DNA of 64,000 nucleotides from Pseudomonas sp. 10-1B (GTDB taxonomy: Bacteria > Pseudomonadota > Gammaproteobacteria > Pseudomonadales > Pseudomonadaceae). The translations under genes were made by a program, and so were the position numbers. Positions 1 to 9,639 of the stretch are shown piece by piece. The notes beneath the pieces are model-generated. The model was not told the DNA's origin. It did not search any database and saw only the letters and a list, made by a program, of their open reading frames with translations. The stretch's first letter is position 1. Each line of letters starts with the position of its first letter. The stretch is from positions 62,001 to 126,000 of the forward strand of contig NZ_JYKS01000007.1 in NCBI RefSeq assembly GCF_000935045.1. Reading direction: 5' to 3'.

Positions 1-77
1 AGGTACTGCACAGGGCTTGAGGCCTATGCGGTCGAGGTGGGAGCTGGCTTGCCGGCGATGGGCCGCACAGCGGCCCC
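1..77. repeat. REP element pair, right part
   Basis: The window opens inside an extragenic REP pair. The motif GTGGGAGCTGGCTTGCCGGC at about 38-57 is followed by the short palindrome GGGCCGCACAGCGGCCC. The same internal spacer text recurs in the pair at 15381-15480. It lies just downstream of rnk. Confidence 0.85.
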
Positions 78-84
78 ATGGATC

Positions 85-495
85 TTACAGGTCGAAATCC
101 CCGGCCGCTTCCGGCTGGTATTCCACTTCCAGCAGCTTCAGCTTGAGGGTCTTGCCCCCCGGTGCCGGCCAGTCGATCTGCTCGCCCACCGACAACCCCA
201 GCAACGCACAGCCAATCGGCGCCAGGATCGAGACCTTGCCGTCCGGCCCGGCATCCTTCGGGTACACCAGGGTCAGGTGATAGTCCTTGCCGCTGGCTTC
301 CTCACGGCAATGCACGCGCGAGTTCATGGTCACCACGCCAGCCGGGACCTCCTCGTGACCGACCACCTGCTCGGCGCGGTCCAGCTCGCCCATCAAGGCG
401 AGCACACCCGGCGTACTCTCGTCGAGGCTGTCGATCAGACGCTCCAGACGTTGTACGTCCAATCGGGTGAGGATGAGGGAAGGCTTGGTGCTCAT
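85..495 (-). CDS. rnk: Nucleoside diphosphate kinase regulator Rnk
   Basis: The 136-residue product has the length and layout of Rnk: an N-terminal helical coiled-coil arm (about residues 1-50) followed by a GreA/GreB-type C-terminal domain (from about residue 55, with LTLVYPKDA and ILAPIGCALLGLSVG). Rnk-family proteins bind RNA polymerase near the secondary channel and influence nucleoside diphosphate kinase levels. The ATG at 495 is preferred over the upstream ATG at 531 because AAGGAG lies just ahead of it and the family begins at this point. It is the last gene of a minus-strand run, separated from the DUF1289 gene by a strong hairpin terminator, so it probably has its own promoter within 500-545. 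Confidence 0.88.
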   Translation of the reverse strand: MSTKPSLILTRLDVQRLERLIDSLDESTPGVLALMGELDRAEQVVGHEEVPAGVVTMNSRVHCREEASGKDYHLTLVYPKDAGPDGKVSILAPIGCALLGLSVGEQIDWPAPGGKTLKLKLLEVEYQPEAAGDFDL

Positions 496-546
496 GATCC
501 AGTCAGGCTCCTTTGAACAGGCGGTTTTCATCGTGCAGATAAAGCA

Positions 547-570
547 AAACCCCGCCCAAGGGCGGGGTTT
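547..570 (-). terminator. Rho-independent terminator
   Basis: A perfect GC-rich hairpin (AAACCCCGCCC, 2-nt loop, GGGCGGGGTTT) is followed on the minus strand by a T-rich stretch. It ends the cyaY/DUF1289 transcript before rnk. Confidence 0.85.
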
Positions 571-641
571 GTGAAGACTTTGGCGTCACCGACGCAGAAC
601 CCGACACTACCACAGCCGGGCAAATACTCAAGCCCCTGCGG

Positions 642-866
642 TCAGTGTGCCTTAGCCTTGTCGCGCAGCGCCTGGGCTTCACGACAGATCTGCCGGCGCC
701 GCTCGTCGTCGGCCGAGCGCCATTCGCGGATGTGCTCGACATGCCGGTGGCAGCCGGTGCAAACCCGCTGTTCGTCCAGCCGGCAGACGCTGATGCACGG
801 CGATGGCACCGCGGGGCTGACGTTGCTGTAAAGCGGCTTTGGCGGCCGGGCCTGGGTACTGCTCAT
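642..866 (-). CDS. DUF1289 family small cysteine protein
   Basis: The 74-residue protein contains the DUF1289 signature SPCISVCRLDE..VCTGCHR followed by an I-x-E-W motif. The four cysteines suggest metal or iron-sulfur binding; this is inferred from their spacing. No enzymatic role is established. The ATG at 866 lies 1 nt past the cyaY stop, so the two genes are translationally close and likely one operon. The link to frataxin (CyaY) makes a role near iron or Fe-S handling attractive but unproven. Confidence 0.85.
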   Translation of the reverse strand: MSSTQARPPKPLYSNVSPAVPSPCISVCRLDEQRVCTGCHRHVEHIREWRSADDERRRQICREAQALRDKAKAH

Positions 867-867
867 G

Positions 868-1200
868 TCAGATCTCGTCGAAGTCCAGCTTCTCGCCGGC
901 CCGCTCCCAGACGATGCGCTCGAGCATTTCGCCCAGCAGTTCCTCGCTCTTCTCGCACACCCACTTGCCGCTGTCTTCGTCGTAGTCGAAGTGGAAGCCA
1001 CCGGAGCGGTCGGCCAGCCACAGCTGGCGCAGCGGCTCCTGGCGGCTGAAAATCAGCGTGCTGCCGTTGTCGAACTTGACGGTCAGGACGCCAGCGGAGT
1101 TCTCCATGTCCAGGTCCAGGCCGCTCTCATCGAACAGGTCCTCCAGGGCCTGTTGGGTCGCGTCGACCAGATCGTGGAAACGCGCTTCACTCAAACTCAT
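868..1200 (-). CDS. cyaY: Frataxin-like iron-sulfur cluster assembly protein CyaY
   Basis: The 110-residue protein matches the bacterial frataxin fold length (about 106 aa). It has an acidic first helix (EARFHDLVDATQQALEDLF, DESGLDLD), a central sheet (GVLTVKFDNGSTLIFSRQEP) and LRQLWLADRSGGFHFDY. CyaY binds iron and modulates IscS-dependent Fe-S assembly. The start at 1200 is chosen because GAGGTT precedes it and the upstream extension is REP-derived sequence. It is the first gene of the pair with the DUF1289 gene. Confidence 0.92.
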   Translation of the reverse strand: MSLSEARFHDLVDATQQALEDLFDESGLDLDMENSAGVLTVKFDNGSTLIFSRQEPLRQLWLADRSGGFHFDYDEDSGKWVCEKSEELLGEMLERIVWERAGEKLDFDEI

Positions 1201-1320
1201 TGCAAGAACCTCGAAATTGGCTGCGTTACAGGCAAGCCGGGCAAGATACGGGCGCTTGCCGCCGAATGCAAAGATTTGGCCGTTACCTTCACCGGCATGA
1301 ACTCGAAGCCAGCGTAGTAC

Positions 1321-1411
1321 CTGTGGGAGCGGGCATGCCCGCGAAGCAGGCACCACGGAGGTTGGCACGGGCTACGCCCGTGTTCGCGGGCAAGCCCGCT
1401 CCCACAGGGGG
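1321..1411. repeat. REP pair (inverted)
   Basis: Two inverted copies of the CTGTGGGAGCGGGC(A/T)TGCCCGCG-type element enclose a short spacer, in the divergent region between cyaY and lptM. Confidence 0.9.
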
Positions 1412-1523
1412 CCTTTGCAGGCAGTAAGAATAGCCCGCCCGGCGGACCGGCCCTTGCATAGGCAAGCCGCCGGTCGCTCGGTATACTCGGGCGCAATACT
1501 GCATTTTTCTAAGGATTTCACCC

Positions 1524-1736
1524 ATGAAGCGCCTGATTTCCTCCTTCGCGGCGCTGGTCGCTGTTGCCTGCCTCGTTTCCGCCTGCGGCCAGAAAGGCCC
1601 GCTCTATCTGCCTGAAGACGGCAATAACGGCAAAGCGCACAAGTCGCACCAGCACCAGCCAAAAGCCAAGCCGGCCCCGGTACAAGAGCAGCAGCCCGAG
1701 CTGCAGTCCGAGCCCGAGCAGTCGCCAGCGCAGTAA
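1524..1736 (+). CDS. lptM: Small lipoprotein LptM/LppL
   Basis: The 70-residue precursor has a lipoprotein signal (MKRLISSFAALVAVACLVSAC) with lipobox LVSAC, then CGQKGPLYLP, the hallmark of the YifL/LptM/LppL family, followed by a low-complexity Pro/Gln/Glu tail. In E. coli LptM binds the LptD/BamA outer-membrane machinery; transfer of that role here is by homology. AAGGA lies before the ATG. It is the first gene of the lysA operon and is separated from lysA by 9 nt. Confidence 0.88.
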   Translation: MKRLISSFAALVAVACLVSACGQKGPLYLPEDGNNGKAHKSHQHQPKAKPAPVQEQQPELQSEPEQSPAQ

Positions 1737-1745
1737 GGAAACCAG

Positions 1746-2993
1746 ATGAACGCTTTCAACTACCGCGACGGTGAACTGTTCGCGGAAGGGGTAGCCCTGT
1801 CGGCCATCGCCGAACGCCATGGCACCCCGACCTACGTGTATTCGCGCGCCCACATCGAGGCCCAATACCGCAGCTACGCCGATGCCCTGCAAGGCATCGA
1901 GCACCTGGTGTGCTTCGCGGTCAAGGCCAACTCCAACCTGGGCGTGCTGAACGTGCTGGCGCGCCTGGGCGCAGGTTTCGACATCGTCTCCGGCGGTGAG
2001 CTGGAACGTGTGCTGGCCGCTGGCGGGCGCGCCGACCGCGTGGTGTTCTCCGGTGTCGGCAAAACCCGCGACGACATGCGCCGTGCCCTGGAAGTCGGCG
2101 TGCACTGCTTCAACGTCGAATCCACCGACGAACTGGAGCGCCTGCAAGTGGTAGCCGCCGAGATGGGCAAGGTTGCCCCGGTCTCGCTGCGGGTCAACCC
2201 GGACGTCGACGCCGGCACCCACCCGTACATCTCCACCGGCCTGAAAGAGAACAAGTTCGGCATCGCCATCGCCGACGCCGAAGCCATCTACGTGCGCGCC
2301 GCGCAGTTGCCGAACCTGGAAGTGGTCGGTGTCGACTGCCACATCGGTTCGCAACTGACCACCGTCGAGCCGTTCCTCGACGCCCTCGACCGCCTGCTGG
2401 TGCTGGTCGACCGCCTGGCCGAATGCGGCATCCACCTGCGTCACCTGGACCTGGGCGGCGGTGTTGGCGTGCGTTATCGCGATGAACAGCCGCCGCTGGT
2501 GGCCGACTACATCAAGGCCATCCGCGAGCGCGTCGGCGAGCGTGACCTGGCCCTGGTGTTCGAACCGGGCCGCTACATCGTGGCCAACGCCGGCGTGCTG
2601 CTGACCCGCGTGGAATACCTCAAGCACACCGAACACAAGGACTTCGCCATCATCGACGCGGCGATGAACGACCTGATCCGCCCGGCCCTGTACCAAGCCT
2701 GGATGGGCGTCAGCGCGGTCAAGCCACGCGCCGGCGAAGGCCGTGCCTATGACCTGGTCGGCCCAATCTGCGAGACTGGCGATTTCCTGGGCAAGGACCG
2801 TGTGCTGAACCTCGCCGAAGGCGACTTGCTGGCCGTGCAGTCCGCGGGCGCCTATGGTTTTGTCATGAGCTCCAACTACAACACCCGTGGCCGTTGCGCT
2901 GAAATCCTGGTCGACGGCGACCAGGCTTTCGAAGTACGCCGCCGCGAGACCATCGCCGAACTGTACGCTGGCGAAAGCCTGCTGCCGGAGTAA
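1746..2993 (+). CDS. lysA: Diaminopimelate decarboxylase
   Basis: The enzyme converts meso-diaminopimelate to L-lysine and CO2, the last step of lysine synthesis, using PLP. The 415-residue product has the fold-III decarboxylase motifs: FAVKANSN with the PLP lysine at residue 60, HIGSQ, the glycine-rich phosphate loop [28 protein letters not shown] with the catalytic cysteine, and [12 protein letters not shown]. The start follows lptM by 9 nt. dapF begins 4 nt after its stop, so both late lysine-pathway enzymes are co-transcribed. Confidence 0.97.
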   Translation: MNAFNYRDGELFAEGVALSAIAERHGTPTYVYSRAHIEAQYRSYADALQGIEHLVCFAVKANSNLGVLNVLARLGAGFDIVSGGELERVLAAGGRADRVVFSGVGKTRDDMRRALEVGVHCFNVESTDELERLQVVAAEMGKVAPVSLRVNPDVDAGTHPYISTGLKENKFGIAIADAEAIYVRAAQLPNLEVVGVDCHIGSQLTTVEPFLDALDRLLVLVDRLAECGIHLRHLDLGGGVGVRYRDEQPPLVADYIKAIRERVGERDLALVFEPGRYIVANAGVLLTRVEYLKHTEHKDFAIIDAAMNDLIRPALYQAWMGVSAVKPRAGEGRAYDLVGPICETGDFLGKDRVLNLAEGDLLAVQSAGAYGFVMSSNYNTRGRCAEILVDGDQAFEVRRRETIAELYAGESLLPE

Positions 2994-2997
2994 GCCC

Positions 2998-3828
2998 ATG
3001 CTGCTGCGTTTTACCAAGATGCATGGGCTGGGCAACGACTTCATGGTCCTAGACCTGGTCAGCCAGCACGCGCATATCCAACCCAAGCACGCCAAGCAAT
3101 GGGGTGACCGCCACACAGGCATCGGCTTCGACCAGTTGCTGATCGTCGAGGCGCCGAACAACCCGGAAGTGGACTTCCGCTACCGGATCTTCAACGCCGA
3201 CGGTTCCGAAGTGGAGCAGTGCGGCAACGGTGCGCGCTGCTTCGCTCGCTTCGTGCTGGACAAGCGGCTGACCGCGAAAAAACGCATCCGCGTGGAAACC
3301 AAGAGCGGCATCATCGAGCTGGACGTGCAGAACGACGGCCAGGTGAGTGTCGACATGGGCCCGCCGCGCTTCATTCCCGCCGAAATTCCTTTCGTCGCCG
3401 ACGCGCAGGCGCTGAATTACCCACTGGAAGTCGACGGCCAGGTGCACTCGATCGCCGCCGTGTCCATGGGTAACCCGCATGCTGTGCTACGTGTCGACGA
3501 CGTGCGTACTGCCCCCGTGCATGAGCTGGGCCCGAAGATCGAAAACCACCCCCGCTTCCCGCAGCGGGTGAATGCCGGCTTCCTCCAGGTCATCGACCGC
3601 CACCGCGCCAACCTGCGCGTATGGGAACGCGGCGCGGGCGAAACCCAGGCCTGCGGCACCGGCGCCTGCGCCGCCGCCGTGGCAGCGATCAGCCAGGGCT
3701 GGATGGACTCCCCGGTGTCCCTCGACCTGCCCGGTGGCCGCCTGCACATCGAATGGGCCGGCCCCGGCCAGCCCGTGCTGATGACCGGCCCGGCCGTACG
3801 CGTCTACGAAGGACAGGTTCGTCTCTAA
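2998..3828 (+). CDS. dapF: Diaminopimelate epimerase
   Basis: It interconverts LL- and meso-diaminopimelate without a cofactor, using two cysteines. Both are visible in the 276-residue product: Cys75 in [13 protein letters not shown] and Cys219 in [11 protein letters not shown]. The N-terminus [15 protein letters not shown] is the standard family start, so the ATG at 2998 is used rather than longer readings into lysA. It is followed after 13 nt by the DUF484 gene. Confidence 0.97.
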   Translation: MLLRFTKMHGLGNDFMVLDLVSQHAHIQPKHAKQWGDRHTGIGFDQLLIVEAPNNPEVDFRYRIFNADGSEVEQCGNGARCFARFVLDKRLTAKKRIRVETKSGIIELDVQNDGQVSVDMGPPRFIPAEIPFVADAQALNYPLEVDGQVHSIAAVSMGNPHAVLRVDDVRTAPVHELGPKIENHPRFPQRVNAGFLQVIDRHRANLRVWERGAGETQACGTGACAAAVAAISQGWMDSPVSLDLPGGRLHIEWAGPGQPVLMTGPAVRVYEGQVRL

Positions 3829-3841
3829 GCGAGTAACCGCC

Positions 3842-4552
3842 ATGACCGATCAGCCCCAGGTTGTACCCCAGCAGTCCGCTGACCTCGATGCCGAAGCGGT
3901 GGTCGCCTACCTGCGCGCCCACCCCAGCTTCTTCGCCGAACACGACGAGCTGCTCATCGAACAACGCATCCCGCACCAGCGTGGCGACAGCGTGTCGCTG
4001 GTGGAGCGCCAGCTCAAGCTGCTGCGCGACCGCAACATCGAGATGCGCCATCGCCTGTCGCAACTGATGGACGTGGCCCGTGACAACGATCGCCTGTTCG
4101 ACAAGACCCGGCGGCTGATCCTCGACCTGCTCGATGCCGGCAGCCTGGAAGAAGTGGTGATCGCGGTCGAAGACAGCCTGCGCCAGGAATTCCAGGTGCC
4201 CTTCGTCAGCCTGATCCTGTTCGGCGAAAACGCCGCACCGGTCGGGCGCTGGGTCAGCAGCGCCGAGGCGCAGCAGGCCATCGGTGCCTTGCTGGGCGGC
4301 GGCAAGACGGTCAGTGGCAACCTGCGCGAGCACGAGCTGGCCTTCCTGTTCGGTGAAGAACAGCGCCGGGAAGTGGGCTCCAGCGCCGTGGCCACCCTCG
4401 AATACCAGGGGCTTCACGGTGTGCTGGCAATCGGCAGCCGCGACCCGCAACACTACAAGAGCAGCGTCGGCACCCTGTTCCTCGGCTATATCGCCGAGGT
4501 GCTCGGCCGCGTTGTGCCGCGCGTTACCCAAACCCTGCGCCCGGTACGCTGA
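3842..4552 (+). CDS. DUF484 family protein
   Basis: The 236-residue protein has an N-terminal helical segment ([26 protein letters not shown]) and a C-terminal GAF-like region (from about residue 85). DUF484 genes sit between dapF and xerC in many gammaproteobacteria, as here. Function is not established. Its TGA overlaps the xerC ATG by one base, indicating translational coupling to the recombinase. Confidence 0.93.
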   Translation: MTDQPQVVPQQSADLDAEAVVAYLRAHPSFFAEHDELLIEQRIPHQRGDSVSLVERQLKLLRDRNIEMRHRLSQLMDVARDNDRLFDKTRRLILDLLDAGSLEEVVIAVEDSLRQEFQVPFVSLILFGENAAPVGRWVSSAEAQQAIGALLGGGKTVSGNLREHELAFLFGEEQRREVGSSAVATLEYQGLHGVLAIGSRDPQHYKSSVGTLFLGYIAEVLGRVVPRVTQTLRPVR

Positions 4553-5451
4553 TGGAACGCCAGCTGGAGGCTTATTGCGCACACCTGCGCAATGAGCGCC
4601 AGGTGTCCGAGCACACCCTGCTGGGCTATCGTCGCGACCTGGAAAAGGTCATTGCCTACTGCAAGGAACACGGCATTGCCGGCTGGCAGGCGCTGCAGAT
4701 CCAGCAATTGCGCCAGTTGATCGCCCGCCAGCACCACCATGGCCAATCCTCGCGCAGCCTGGCGCGGCTGCTGTCGGCGGTGCGCGGCCTGTACCGCTAC
4801 CTCAACCGCGAAGGCCTGTGCCAGCACGACCCGGCCACCGGCCTGAGCGCGCCCAAGGGCGAACGCCGGCTGCCCAAGGTGCTGGACACCGACCGCGCCC
4901 TGCAACTGCTCGATGGCGGCGTCGACGACGACTTCATCGCCCGCCGCGACCAGGCCATCCTCGAGCTGTTCTATTCATCGGGCCTGCGCCTGTCCGAGCT
5001 GACCAACCTCGACCTCGAGCACATCGACCTCGCCGCCGGGCTGGTGCAGGTGCTGGGCAAGGGTGGCAAGGCCCGCGTGCTGCCGGTTGGCCGCAAGGCC
5101 CGCGAGGCTTTGCAGGCATGGTACCGCCTGCGCGGCATCGGCAACCCGCACGACCGCGCGGTGTTCATCACCCGCCAGGGCAACCGCATCAGCCCCGGTG
5201 CCGTGCAAAAACGGGTAAAAGTGGCGGGTGAGCGCGAGCTGGGCCAGCACCTGCATCCGCACATGCTTCGCCATTCCTTCGCCAGCCATGTGCTGGAATC
5301 GTCCCAGGACCTGCGCGCGGTGCAGGAGATGCTCGGCCATGCCGACATCGGCACCACGCAGATTTACACCCACCTGGACTTCCAGCACCTGGCTGCGGTG
5401 TACGACAGCGCCCATCCTCGGGCCAAACGCAGCAAAGGCACAGACTCATGA
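4552..5451 (+). CDS. xerC: Site-specific tyrosine recombinase XerC
   Basis: XerC acts with XerD at dif to resolve chromosome dimers at the septum. The 299-residue product has the SAM-like N-terminal DNA-binding domain (1-90) and the catalytic domain with [11 protein letters not shown] (Arg I), [12 protein letters not shown] (His/Arg), [14 protein letters not shown] (His and the nucleophilic Tyr). Its start overlaps the DUF484 stop, and the next gene starts inside its stop (ATGA). It is distinct from the island recombinases at 47-52 kb. Confidence 0.97.
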   Translation: MERQLEAYCAHLRNERQVSEHTLLGYRRDLEKVIAYCKEHGIAGWQALQIQQLRQLIARQHHHGQSSRSLARLLSAVRGLYRYLNREGLCQHDPATGLSAPKGERRLPKVLDTDRALQLLDGGVDDDFIARRDQAILELFYSSGLRLSELTNLDLEHIDLAAGLVQVLGKGGKARVLPVGRKAREALQAWYRLRGIGNPHDRAVFITRQGNRISPGAVQKRVKVAGERELGQHLHPHMLRHSFASHVLESSQDLRAVQEMLGHADIGTTQIYTHLDFQHLAAVYDSAHPRAKRSKGTDS

Positions 5452-6143
5452 GCATCAAGCTGATCACCTTCGACCTCGACGACACTCTGTGGGACACCGC
5501 CCCGGTCATCGCCAGCGCGGAAGTCGTGCTGCGCGACTGGCTCGAAGCCAACGCTCCGATCCTTGGCGGCGTGCCGGTGGAGCACCTGTTCACCATCCGC
5601 GAGCGCCTGGTGCAGGCTGAGCCTGGCCTCAAGCATCGCATCAGCGCCTTGCGCCGGCGGGTGCTGTTCCATGCCCTGGAAGAAGTCGGCTACAGCGAGA
5701 AGCATGCGCAGGAGCTGGCCAATGAAGGTTTCGAGGTATTCCTGCATGCCCGCCACCAGGTGGAAATCTTCCCCGAGGTGCAGCCGGTGCTGGAGATCTT
5801 GCGCCATCACTACACCCTGGGCGTGGTCACCAACGGCAATGCTGACGTGAGCCGGCTGGGGCTGGCGGACTACTTCCGCTTTGCCCTGTGCGCCGAGGAC
5901 CTTGGCATCGGCAAGCCAGACCCGGCGCCGTTCCTCGAAGCCCTGCGCCGCGGTGACGTGGACGCCAACGCGGCGGTGCACATCGGCGACCACCCGGGCG
6001 ATGACATTGCCGGCGCCCAACGCGCCGGGCTGCGGGCCGTGTGGTTCAACCCGCAGGGCAAGGCCTGGGTCGGCGAGCAGGCGCCGGATGCCGAAATCCA
6101 GCGCCTGTCGCAGCTGCCCGACATTCTCGCGCGCTGGCGCTGA
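5448..6143 (+). CDS. HAD-superfamily hydrolase (YigB-like)
   Basis: The 231-residue protein shows all four HAD motifs: [10 protein letters not shown] (nucleophile Asp), VVTNGN, the lysine in [10 protein letters not shown], and [11 protein letters not shown]. The helical cap between motifs I and II marks the YigB/FMN-phosphatase-like branch, and YigB is the xerC neighbour in E. coli too. The likely activity is dephosphorylation of FMN or another small phosphate; the substrate is inferred. It overlaps xerC by 4 nt and is the last gene of the operon, followed by a REP pair and terminator. Confidence 0.9.
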   Translation: MSIKLITFDLDDTLWDTAPVIASAEVVLRDWLEANAPILGGVPVEHLFTIRERLVQAEPGLKHRISALRRRVLFHALEEVGYSEKHAQELANEGFEVFLHARHQVEIFPEVQPVLEILRHHYTLGVVTNGNADVSRLGLADYFRFALCAEDLGIGKPDPAPFLEALRRGDVDANAAVHIGDHPGDDIAGAQRAGLRAVWFNPQGKAWVGEQAPDAEIQRLSQLPDILARWR

Positions 6144-6144
6144 A

Positions 6145-6260
6145 AGGGGCCGCTTTGCGGCCCATTCGCGGGCACGCCCGCTCCCACAGGCTCACTGCCG
6201 CCCTCAGCCACTGCGCGGTCCCTGTGGGAGCGGGCGAGCCCGCGAAGAGGCCGGCACAGG
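6145..6260. repeat. REP pair
   Basis: Two inverted REP copies (CGCGGGCACGCCCGCTCCCACAG and CTGTGGGAGCGGGCGAGCCC) with GGCCGCTTTGCGGCC flank, at the 3' end of the xerC operon. Confidence 0.9.
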
Positions 6261-6273
6261 CGACATAAACAGG

Positions 6274-6308
6274 CACAAAAAAACCCGCAGCGACGGCGGG
6301 CTTTTTTG
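6274..6308. terminator. Bidirectional terminator
   Basis: The hairpin AAAAAGCCCGC-type stem with A-run on one side and T-run on the other lies between the convergent HAD gene and sutA and can serve both strands. Confidence 0.82.
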
Positions 6309-6319
6309 CGTTCAGCCAC

Positions 6320-6649
6320 TCAGATAGGGCGGCTGCCGTACTTGTTGTCCGGCTTCTTGGGCGGGTCGGCGACAACGTTGGCCTCGACTTCCTGAACCTT
6401 GCCACCACGAGCGAGGAACTCCTCCATGGCCCTGGCCAGGGCATCACGTTCCTTCTGCTTGGCTTCCATGCTCGGCATCTCGTCTACCGAGACCGCCGCC
6501 TTGGACTTGCCCTTGGCAGCGGGTGCCGGGCTGCTATCGTCATCGCCAGCGTCTTCGGCGCCGTCATCAGCTGCCGCTTCGAGGCCTTCATCGCCCTCGT
6601 CTTCGTCGCCTACTTCGAGGTCATCATTTTCCAGATCGTCGTCGCTCAT
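6320..6649 (-). CDS. sutA: RNA polymerase-binding regulator SutA
   Basis: The 109-residue protein is very acidic over its first 45 residues (DDDLENDDLEVGDEDEGDEG), followed by an amphipathic helix (MEAKQKERDALARAMEEFL) and a conserved end NVVADPPKKPDNKYGSRPI. This matches SutA of P. aeruginosa, a small intrinsically disordered protein that binds RNA polymerase and supports transcription during slow growth. The identification is by recalled similarity of the helix and C-terminal tail. It is a single gene facing the HAD gene. Confidence 0.8.
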   Translation of the reverse strand: MSDDDLENDDLEVGDEDEGDEGLEAAADDGAEDAGDDDSSPAPAAKGKSKAAVSVDEMPSMEAKQKERDALARAMEEFLARGGKVQEVEANVVADPPKKPDNKYGSRPI

Positions 6650-7030
6650 GTTCTACCTCATGACTTGCGAAAAGCAGGTTAGTTATAGACCAGTGCAGCC
6701 GTAGACCGGCAGCCACCAGTGAAAATTCAACTGGCCGTGGGTTAGGCCACTGCCCTTGGGTCGGCGCTCCTGGTGGGAGGCGGCACCCAGCAGGCCCTGC
6801 TCCTGGCAGGACCTGACAAATCCATTAGCCCCTGCTGGCCACACGCTACTGGCAAGCCTAGCAAAGGCTGGCGAAGCGTGTGGACTACTCGTCAAACACC
6901 CTTCGGCGCGCATTCTAGCGCGCCAGCAGAAAAAGCAAAGCACCATGAATGCTCTGCGTTTTGTAAGTTTTATGCCTACGTCGCGAACGTGTCGGATAAA
7001 CCGTTTGCTGTGCATAAAATGCTAAAAATC
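6650..7030. other. Intergenic region upstream of sutA
   Basis: About 400 nt separate sutA from the amtB terminator. It contains several GC-rich palindromes, the clearest being GGCGCGCATTCTAGCGCGCC near 6906-6925. An open frame exists on the minus strand but its composition is not gene-like. I recognise no RNA family here; it presumably holds the sutA promoter and a long 5' leader. Confidence 0.5.
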
Positions 7031-7032
7031 TG

Positions 7033-7064
7033 ACAAAAAAATGCCCGGCAAGCCGGGCAAGTTT
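7033..7064 (-). terminator. Terminator of glnK-amtB
   Basis: On the minus strand a TTGCCCGG/CCGGGCA hairpin is followed by seven T residues, 15 nt after the amtB stop. Confidence 0.88.
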
Positions 7065-7078
7065 TTACCGCGTCGCAG

Positions 7079-8410
7079 TTACAGGTTGTAACCACGTTCG
7101 TTGTGTTGAGCCAGGTCGAGGCCGACCGACTCTTCTTCTTCGTTGACCCGCAGGCCCATCACCACATCCAGAACCTTGAGGATCACGTAGGTGACGATGG
7201 CGGTGTAGACCACGGTGAAAATCACGCCCTTGGCCTGGATCCAGACCTGCATGCCGATCTCGGTGACTTCACCGAAGCCGCCCAGCGCCGGGGCGGCGAA
7301 CACACCGGTGAGAATGGCGCCGATGATGCCGCCGATACCATGCACACCAAAGGCGTCCAGCGAGTCGTCATAGCCCAGCTTGCGCTTGAGGCTGGTGGCG
7401 CAGAAGTAGCAGATCACACCCGAGGACAGGCCGATCACCAGGGCGCCCATCGGGCCCACGGTGCCTGCAGCCGGAGTGATGGCGACCAGGCCGGCAACCA
7501 CACCCGAGGCGATGCCCAGGGCACTCGGTTTGCCGTGGCCGATCCACTCGGCGAACATCCAGCCCAGGGCAGCAGCGGCGGTAGCGATCTGGGTCACCAG
7601 CATGGCCATGCCAGCGGTGCCGTTGGCGGCAGCGGCAGAGCCTGCGTTGAAGCCGAACCAGCCGATCCACAGCATGGCCGCGCCCATCAGGGTGTAGCCC
7701 AGGTTATGCGGGGCCATCGGTGTGGTCGGGTAGCCCTTGCGCTTGCCCAGCACCAGGCAGCAGACCAGGCCTGCAATACCGGCGTTGATATGCACCACGG
7801 TGCCGCCAGCGAAGTCCAGCACGCCCCAGTCCCACATCAGCGCGCCGTCACCGCTCCAGACCATGTGCGCGATCGGCGCATACACCAGGGTGAACCAGAC
7901 GCCCATGAACACCAGCATCGCGGAAAACTTCATGCGCTCGGCGAAGGCACCGACGATCAGCGCCGGGGTGATGATGGCGAAGGTCATCTGGAAGGTGATG
8001 AATACCGCTTCAGGGAACAGCGCGGCGTCCGAGGTCAGGCTGTCGGGGGTGACGCCGCTGAGGAACGCCTTGGAGAAGCCGCCAACGAAGGAATTGAAGT
8101 TGAGCACGCCCTTTTCCATACCGGTGGTATCGAAGGCCATGCTGTAGCCGTAGACGACCCAGAGAATGCTCATCAGGCCGGTGATTGCAAAGCATTGCAT
8201 CATCACCGACAGCACGTTCTTGGAACGCACCATACCGCCATAGAACAGGGCCAGGCCCGGAATGGTCATGAACAGCACCAGCGCCGTTGCGGTCAGCATC
8301 CAGGCGGTGTCGCCGGAGTTCAGCGCTGGGGCAGCTTCCTCTGCCAGGGCAAGCCCGGGCATTACGAGGGACAATAGGGCTCCTAGCCCTGCGATCTTAC
8401 GCAGAGTCAT
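7079..8410 (-). CDS. amtB: Ammonium transporter AmtB
   Basis: The 443-residue inner-membrane protein starts with a cleavable signal (MTLRKIAGLGALLSLVMPGLALA) and then eleven hydrophobic segments, including the Amt signature (DFAGGTVVHINAGIAGLV) that carries one of the pore histidines, and HGIGGIIGAILTG. It conducts ammonium in nitrogen limitation and is gated by GlnK. It lies 46 nt downstream of glnK in one operon controlled from the sigma54 promoter at 8955-8970. Confidence 0.96.
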   Translation of the reverse strand: MTLRKIAGLGALLSLVMPGLALAEEAAPALNSGDTAWMLTATALVLFMTIPGLALFYGGMVRSKNVLSVMMQCFAITGLMSILWVVYGYSMAFDTTGMEKGVLNFNSFVGGFSKAFLSGVTPDSLTSDAALFPEAVFITFQMTFAIITPALIVGAFAERMKFSAMLVFMGVWFTLVYAPIAHMVWSGDGALMWDWGVLDFAGGTVVHINAGIAGLVCCLVLGKRKGYPTTPMAPHNLGYTLMGAAMLWIGWFGFNAGSAAAANGTAGMAMLVTQIATAAAALGWMFAEWIGHGKPSALGIASGVVAGLVAITPAAGTVGPMGALVIGLSSGVICYFCATSLKRKLGYDDSLDAFGVHGIGGIIGAILTGVFAAPALGGFGEVTEIGMQVWIQAKGVIFTVVYTAIVTYVILKVLDVVMGLRVNEEEESVGLDLAQHNERGYNL

Positions 8411-8456
8411 GTTGTTTTCTCCTGGGGCTTTGGGGTTTGGTGAGGCTTTTTGCTGC

Positions 8457-8999
<543 letters not shown>

Positions 9000-9044
9000 T
9001 TATGTGAAACAGTCGGGATTGGCCAGTCGCCAGCATGGAAAACA

Positions 9045-9061
9045 TGCACAACTTCGGTGCA
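9045..9061. promoter_or_regulatory. NtrC-binding enhancer site
   Basis: The 17-bp near-palindrome TGCACAACTTCGGTGCA matches the NtrC consensus TGCACC-N5-GGTGCA at 11 of 12 defined positions. It lies about 110 nt upstream of the predicted glnK start site, a normal enhancer distance. Confidence 0.75.
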
Positions 9062-9110
9062 CGCCGGCAGGGCCTGTTGCTCGAAAAATGTGCAATCGCG
9101 TGCAATCTTT

Positions 9111-9229
9111 GTGGGAGCGGCCTTGCGTCGCGAAAGGGCCGCAAAGCGGCCCCAGGATTTCTGCTCCGGTGCACAAATTGCTGGGGCTGCTTTGCAGCCC
9201 TTTCGCGACACAAGGCCGCTCCCACAGGC
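9111..9229. repeat. REP pair, GTGGGAGCGGCCTTGC variant
   Basis: Two inverted copies of a REP variant (GTGGGAGCGGCCTTGCGTCG and its complement) each carry GGGCCGCAAAGCGGCCC or GGGCTGCTTTGCAGCCC, between glnK and ubiK. Confidence 0.85.
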
Positions 9230-9350
9230 AATCGCGCAAGCATTGGGATATCGAGCAAGACAGTTGCCCCCACAAGGACCGATGTGCAATCAAGGGCCAC
9301 GTTCGTGCGTGCTACACTGCCAGCCATTTCTCAGTTTCGATGGACAGCCC

Positions 9351-9614
9351 ATGCTCGCGCCCAAAGCCCTTCTCGACGCCCTGAGCGACCAGGCCTCGCG
9401 CCTGTTCAGCAGCGATACCGCCCAGCCCCGCGCGGAGCTGGAAAGCCAGTTCAAGGTGCTGATGCAAGGTGCCTTCAGCAAGCTGGACCTGGTCAGCCGC
9501 GAAGAATTCGACAGCCAGATGGTCGTGCTGGCGCGCACCCGTACACGCCTCGAGGCGCTGGAAAAACAAGTGGCCGAGCTGGAGGCCCGGCTGGCACCCA
9601 GCACGCCGGAATAA
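9351..9614 (+). CDS. ubiK: Ubiquinone biosynthesis accessory factor UbiK (YqiC/BMFP family)
   Basis: The 87-residue protein has the BMFP architecture: an N-terminal amphipathic part (ALLDALSDQASRLFSS), a central region with the family motif SREEFDSQMVVLARTR, and a C-terminal coiled coil (LEALEKQVAELEARLA). UbiK assists aerobic ubiquinone synthesis together with UbiJ. The start at 9351 begins the MLAPKALLD N-terminus expected for the family. The TOBE-domain gene follows after 25 nt. Confidence 0.85.
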   Translation: MLAPKALLDALSDQASRLFSSDTAQPRAELESQFKVLMQGAFSKLDLVSREEFDSQMVVLARTRTRLEALEKQVAELEARLAPSTPE

Positions 9615-9639
9615 CAATCGACACACGGAGCGTTTCCCC

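Noticed and set aside
1518..3161. A 547-codon frame opposite lysA.
   Set aside because: It is antisense to a clear lysA gene and arises from high GC3 codon bias. It has no family-like motif.
6683..7015. A 110-codon minus-strand frame between sutA and amtB.
   Set aside because: No Shine-Dalgarno at the start, unusual composition, and it lies where the sutA promoter is expected.
7103..8377. A 424-codon frame opposite amtB.
   Set aside because: It is a shadow of amtB with Gly/His/Gln-rich composition and no start signal.
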